NCBI GenBank assembly: GCA_031283565.1
Contig: JAITBM010000031.1
Span: forward strand, 1 to 8,115
Direction of reading: 5' to 3'
Length of the DNA: 8,115 nucleotides
From: Rickettsiales bacterium
GTDB lineage: Bacteria; Pseudomonadota; Alphaproteobacteria; Rs-D84
Below, piece after piece: positions 5,887-8,115 of this stretch; within the stretch, counting starts at the first letter, position 1, and each line of letters starts with the position of its first letter. The notes under the pieces are model-generated. The model worked only from the letters and a program-made list of their open reading frames with translations, was not told the DNA's origin and searched no databases. The position numbers and the translations under genes were made by a program.

Positions 5887-5932
5887 GCCGGGCGGCCGGC
5901 GGATATGTTGAATGAGAAAGACTGAGGAAATG

Positions 5933-6406
5933 ATGAACAAACAGGAAAAAGCATCACTGATTTCCAATGTTCGGAAAAGCTTGGGCGAGGCCGAGGGGAT
6001 TTTCGTGATAGAAAACCACGGGCTTAGCGTTCGGGAAACAGAGCAGCTTCGCGCGATTCTGCGGCCGATAACCAGCCTGTTCAAGGTTGTGAAAAACCGC
6101 TTGATGGCGCGCGCGCTGGACGGATCGCCGTTTGCGCCGATATCGGAGCTGCTGAAGCGTCCGACGGCGGTTGCCCTGGCGAGTGATCCGTATGCCGTGG
6201 CGAAAGCCCTGGCGGCGTTTGCCGAAGCGCATCCGAATCTTGAAATAGTCGGCGGGCAGATGGACGCCGGATTGATGGGCAAGCCGGAAGTTGAGCGAAT
6301 TGCAAAGCTGCCGAGTTTGAAGGAAATCCGGGGAACGATAGCCCGCATATTTGCGGAACCGGCATCGCGCCTTGCGCGGCTTGCCGCCGAGTATGGAAAA
6401 AAATAG
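5933..6406 (+). CDS. rplJ: 50S ribosomal protein L10
   Basis: A 157-residue protein. The N-terminal rRNA-binding domain begins MNKQEKASLISNVRKSL and includes GIFVIENHGLSVRETEQLR and FKVVKNRLMARAL, a clear L10 core. The C-terminal part (SLKEIRGTIARIFAEPASRLARLAAEYGKK) is the family's long helix that carries L7/L12 dimers. I choose ATG 5933 because GAGG (5924-5927) is 5 bases upstream; ATG 5930 would be only 2 bases from it, and ATG 5912 (seven residues longer) has no ribosome site. L10 is the base of the L7/L12 stalk and, with L12, probably binds the leader at 5801-5860. It lies 18 bases before rplL. Confidence 0.95.
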   Translation: MNKQEKASLISNVRKSLGEAEGIFVIENHGLSVRETEQLRAILRPITSLFKVVKNRLMARALDGSPFAPISELLKRPTAVALASDPYAVAKALAAFAEAHPNLEIVGGQMDAGLMGKPEVERIAKLPSLKEIRGTIARIFAEPASRLARLAAEYGKK

Positions 6407-6424
6407 TAATAAAAAGAGGAAAAA

Positions 6425-6787
6425 ATGGCTGATATGCAAAAACTAGTCGACGAATTGTCGAAATTGAGCGTGGTGGAGGCGGTGGAGCTGTCCAAGGCGC
6501 TGGAAGAAGCATGGGGCGTGAGCGCGGCTGCGGCCGTTGCTGTCGCGGGGCCCGTCGCCACAGCGGCGGAGGAAAAGACGGAGTTTGACGTGATTCTGGC
6601 GGAAGTCGGGGCGAACAAGCTCGCGGTTATCAAGGTTGTGAAGGATGCTACCGGCCTCGGGCTCGGCGATGCGAAGGCGTTTGTCGAATCGGCGCCGAAG
6701 GCCGTCAAGGAAGGCGTCAAAAAGGAAGAGGCCGAAGGGCTGAAAAAGAAGCTTGAGGAAGCTGGCGCGAAAATCGAGCTTAAATAG
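6425..6787 (+). CDS. rplL: 50S ribosomal protein L7/L12
   Basis: A 120-residue protein, typical length. The N-terminal dimerisation helices (residues about 1-32, [28 protein letters not shown]) bind L10. An Ala/Val-rich hinge follows (about 36-50, [16 protein letters not shown]). The C-terminal factor-binding domain (about 51-120) contains [39 protein letters not shown] and the ending [11 protein letters not shown]. The stalk recruits the translational GTPases EF-Tu, EF-G and IF2. AGAGGA lies just upstream of ATG 6425. Within the C-terminal domain the usual GLGLKEAK is GLGLGDAK here, a minor change. It is the last gene before a structured gap and rpoB. Confidence 0.97.
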   Translation: MADMQKLVDELSKLSVVEAVELSKALEEAWGVSAAAAVAVAGPVATAAEEKTEFDVILAEVGANKLAVIKVVKDATGLGLGDAKAFVESAPKAVKEGVKKEEAEGLKKKLEEAGAKIELK

Positions 6788-6798
6788 CATCGAATGCT

Positions 6799-6836
6799 GC
6801 GGGGCGGATCTTCATCCGCCCCGCGCGGGGTGCGCG
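6799..6836 (+). promoter_or_regulatory. rplL-rpoB intergenic hairpins, probable attenuator or RNase processing site
   Basis: GCGGGGCGGAT (6799-6809) and ATCCGCCCCGC (6814-6824) form a perfect 11-pair stem with loop CTTC. No T-tract follows, so it is not a complete intrinsic terminator. Overlapping alternatives exist: CCCC-GCGC-GGGG (6819-6830) and CGCGC-GGGGT-GCGCG (6822-6836) would break the first stem. In E. coli this gap holds a partial terminator and an RNase III site that set the ribosomal protein to RNA polymerase ratio; the same role is inferred here from position. Confidence 0.6.
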
Positions 6837-6870
6837 AATGTGATTTTGACGGAAGAAAAAGGAGCGAAAA

Positions 6871-8115
6871 TTGGCAGTGATACAGAAGTTGGTGAAAAAT
6901 TTCGGGCATAGTTTTTTGCAGCAGCCGCTGCCGGATCTGGTGGAGACCCAGTATAAGTCGTTTTCGAATTTCCTGCAGCTGGACACGGAGCCGTCGAAAA
7001 GACGCAGCATCGGATTGCAGAACGCGTTTGAGACGATGTTTCCATTGCGGGACTACAACGGCGCGGCCGAGATAGAGTTTGTGGGATACAGCCTGGACGA
7101 GCCAGTGTACAGCGTTCCTGAATGCATACAGCGCAACATGACATATTCGCGCAGGCTGAAAGTAAGGCTGCGCATGACGCTTTGGGATCTGGATGCGGAC
7201 GACAAGAACAAAAGGACCCTGCACGACATAAAAGAGCAAGAGATATTCTTCGGCGAGATCCCGCTGATGACTGAGCGCGGGACGTTCATAGCCTCGGGCG
7301 TGGAGCGCGTCGTGATATCGCAGATGCACCGCGCTATGGGCGTGCTTTTCAGCACGACAAAAGAGTCTAAGATAGCGGGCAATCCCACGGCCTATACCGC
7401 CCGCATAATACCGGAGCGCGGATCCTGGATAGATTTCGAGGAATCAAAGGGCGCGGTATATGTGCGCATAGACCGAAGGCGAAAGATTCCGGCGACGGTC
7501 ATGCTGCGCTGCCTGCCGACTGCGGTGGACGAGGCTAAATTCGAAGCCGACCCGCGCCGCGCTCCCGTGCGCGGAATGACCGATGAAGAGATGATGGAGG
7601 CGTTTTATAAGAGGATACATTTTAGGCGCGATGGCGCCTGTTGGATCGGAAGCATGAAAGACTTCGAGGGCTTGGAAAAATACCGCATAAATTACGATCT
7701 AACCGGGCGCGGCGGCAAAGAGCTGGCGAAGAAAGGGGATCGTTTGACGGCGAAAAAGCTTGAAAGGATGGGCGGTGCGGAATTCGTGATTTCCGGCGAT
7801 GCGCTTGCGGGCGAATATATATTCGATTCGGTCAAAAACGCCGAAGGTGTTTTGTTCAAGTGCGGCACTGAAATTTCCGACGACGTGCTTGCGGACCTGG
7901 ACAAGTACGGCGTGAACGAAATCACGATAATGGCAATAGACAATTCGTCGGTCGGGGCGCACATGCGGAACTCGCTTTTGGCGGACAAGACGGCGGATCG
8001 CGACGAGGCCCTTGTTGAAATATACAATACCATACGTCCGGGCGAGCGCCCGACGGTCGAAGCCGCGCAGAGCTTGTTCGCGCAGCAGGGCTTTGTGGAC
8101 ACGTACTATGACCTG
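6871..8115 (+). CDS. rpoB: RNA polymerase beta subunit RpoB, N-terminal 415 residues, cut by window edge
   Basis: The frame is open from 6871 to the right edge. It starts at TTG 6871, 6 bases after AAGGAG; a TGA at 6847-6849 in the same frame excludes a longer form, and the only near alternative is GTG 6877. Recognisable beta-subunit sequence includes PDLVETQYKSFSNFLQ, DIKEQEIFFGEIPLMTERGT, ERVVISQMHR, ARIIPERGSWIDFE, YVRIDRRRKIPATVMLR and the later EIYNTIRPGERPTVE. This covers the beta1/protrusion and much of the beta2/lobe; the main rifampicin region and the catalytic C-terminal parts lie outside. Odd: the near-invariant HRSPGVFF is HRAMGVLF (residues 153-160), and the charged segment that follows it in E. 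coli (DSDKGK) is replaced. Nineteen of 26 isoleucines use ATA. Confidence 0.97.
   Translation, partial: MAVIQKLVKNFGHSFLQQPLPDLVETQYKSFSNFLQLDTEPSKRRSIGLQNAFETMFPLRDYNGAAEIEFVGYSLDEPVYSVPECIQRNMTYSRRLKVRLRMTLWDLDADDKNKRTLHDIKEQEIFFGEIPLMTERGTFIASGVERVVISQMHRAMGVLFSTTKESKIAGNPTAYTARIIPERGSWIDFEESKGAVYVRIDRRRKIPATVMLRCLPTAVDEAKFEADPRRAPVRGMTDEEMMEAFYKRIHFRRDGACWIGSMKDFEGLEKYRINYDLTGRGGKELAKKGDRLTAKKLERMGGAEFVISGDALAGEYIFDSVKNAEGVLFKCGTEISDDVLADLDKYGVNEITIMAIDNSSVGAHMRNSLLADKTADRDEALVEIYNTIRPGERPTVEAAQSLFAQQGFVDTYYDL

Noticed and set aside
5719..5925. Plus-strand 68-codon frame between rplA and rplJ
   Set aside because: It starts at a non-ATG codon without a ribosome site and covers the L10 leader, whose RNA pairing explains the sequence better.
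4815..5957. Minus-strand open frame (380 codons) opposite rplK, rplA and the rplJ leader
   Set aside because: Fully antisense to conserved ribosomal genes and rich in Arg/His/Ser, as expected from a shadow frame.
6846..6874. TTGACG as a possible -35 element of a separate rpoB promoter
   Set aside because: No acceptable -10 hexamer occurs 16-18 bases downstream.
5758..7329. Long minus-strand open frame (523 codons) across rplJ, rplL and rpoB
   Set aside because: It runs antisense to three clearly recognised genes and crosses the structured gaps; its translation is low-complexity Ser/Ala/Phe sequence typical of the reverse frame of G+C-rich genes.
1..8115. CRISPR arrays, insertion sequences, integrase or attachment sites
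   Set aside because: No regularly spaced repeats, transposase-like frames or flanking duplications were seen; the cluster is ordinary core-genome order apart from the unassigned secreted protein.

Overview
The window reads as a chromosomal segment from an alphaproteobacterium, probably an uncultured, divergent lineage. The main reasons are the order tRNA-Trp, secE, nusG, rplK, rplA, rplJ, rplL, rpoB and an Slt-type lytic transglycosylase of proteobacterial style. Exact placement cannot be made by eye. Base composition is moderate to G+C-rich, but isoleucine is encoded mainly by ATA even in ribosomal protein and rpoB genes, which is unusual.

Layout. (1) Positions 1-884, minus strand: the N-terminal part of a periplasmic soluble lytic transglycosylase; its catalytic domain lies beyond the window. 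(2) 885-1213: a divergent intergenic region with a good forward promoter, a possible reverse promoter and one hairpin. (3) 1220-3307, plus strand: a large secreted protein that I cannot assign to a known family. It has a signal peptide, an acidic patch, a long Ala/Ser/Arg-rich low-complexity tract and a C-terminal part with 22 cysteines arranged around a repeated C-x3-hydrophobic-x2-C motif. It ends at a UUCG-loop terminator (3313-3330). (4) 3415-3443: a near-consensus promoter, followed by tRNA-Trp (3535-3608) and the transcription/translation cluster: secE, nusG, rplK, rplA, rplJ, rplL and the first 415 codons of rpoB, which runs off the right edge.

How the cluster works. One strong promoter upstream of tRNA-Trp can serve the whole set, and I see no intrinsic terminator inside it. 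Expression is probably tuned at RNA level: the rplA-rplJ gap holds a clear L10-leader kink-turn element (binding site of the L10-L12 complex), preceded by an additional large structure with crossing helices and a possible 13-codon leader ORF. The rplL-rpoB gap holds an 11-bp perfect hairpin without a U-tract, in the place where E. coli has its attenuator/RNase III site. The nusG-rplK gap is also structured.

The most promising novelty is the cysteine-motif protein at 1220-3307. Next come the switch-like RNA upstream of the L10 leader, the ATA codon preference, and unusual residues in otherwise highly conserved molecules (position 55 of tRNA-Trp, and the HRSPG motif of RpoB).
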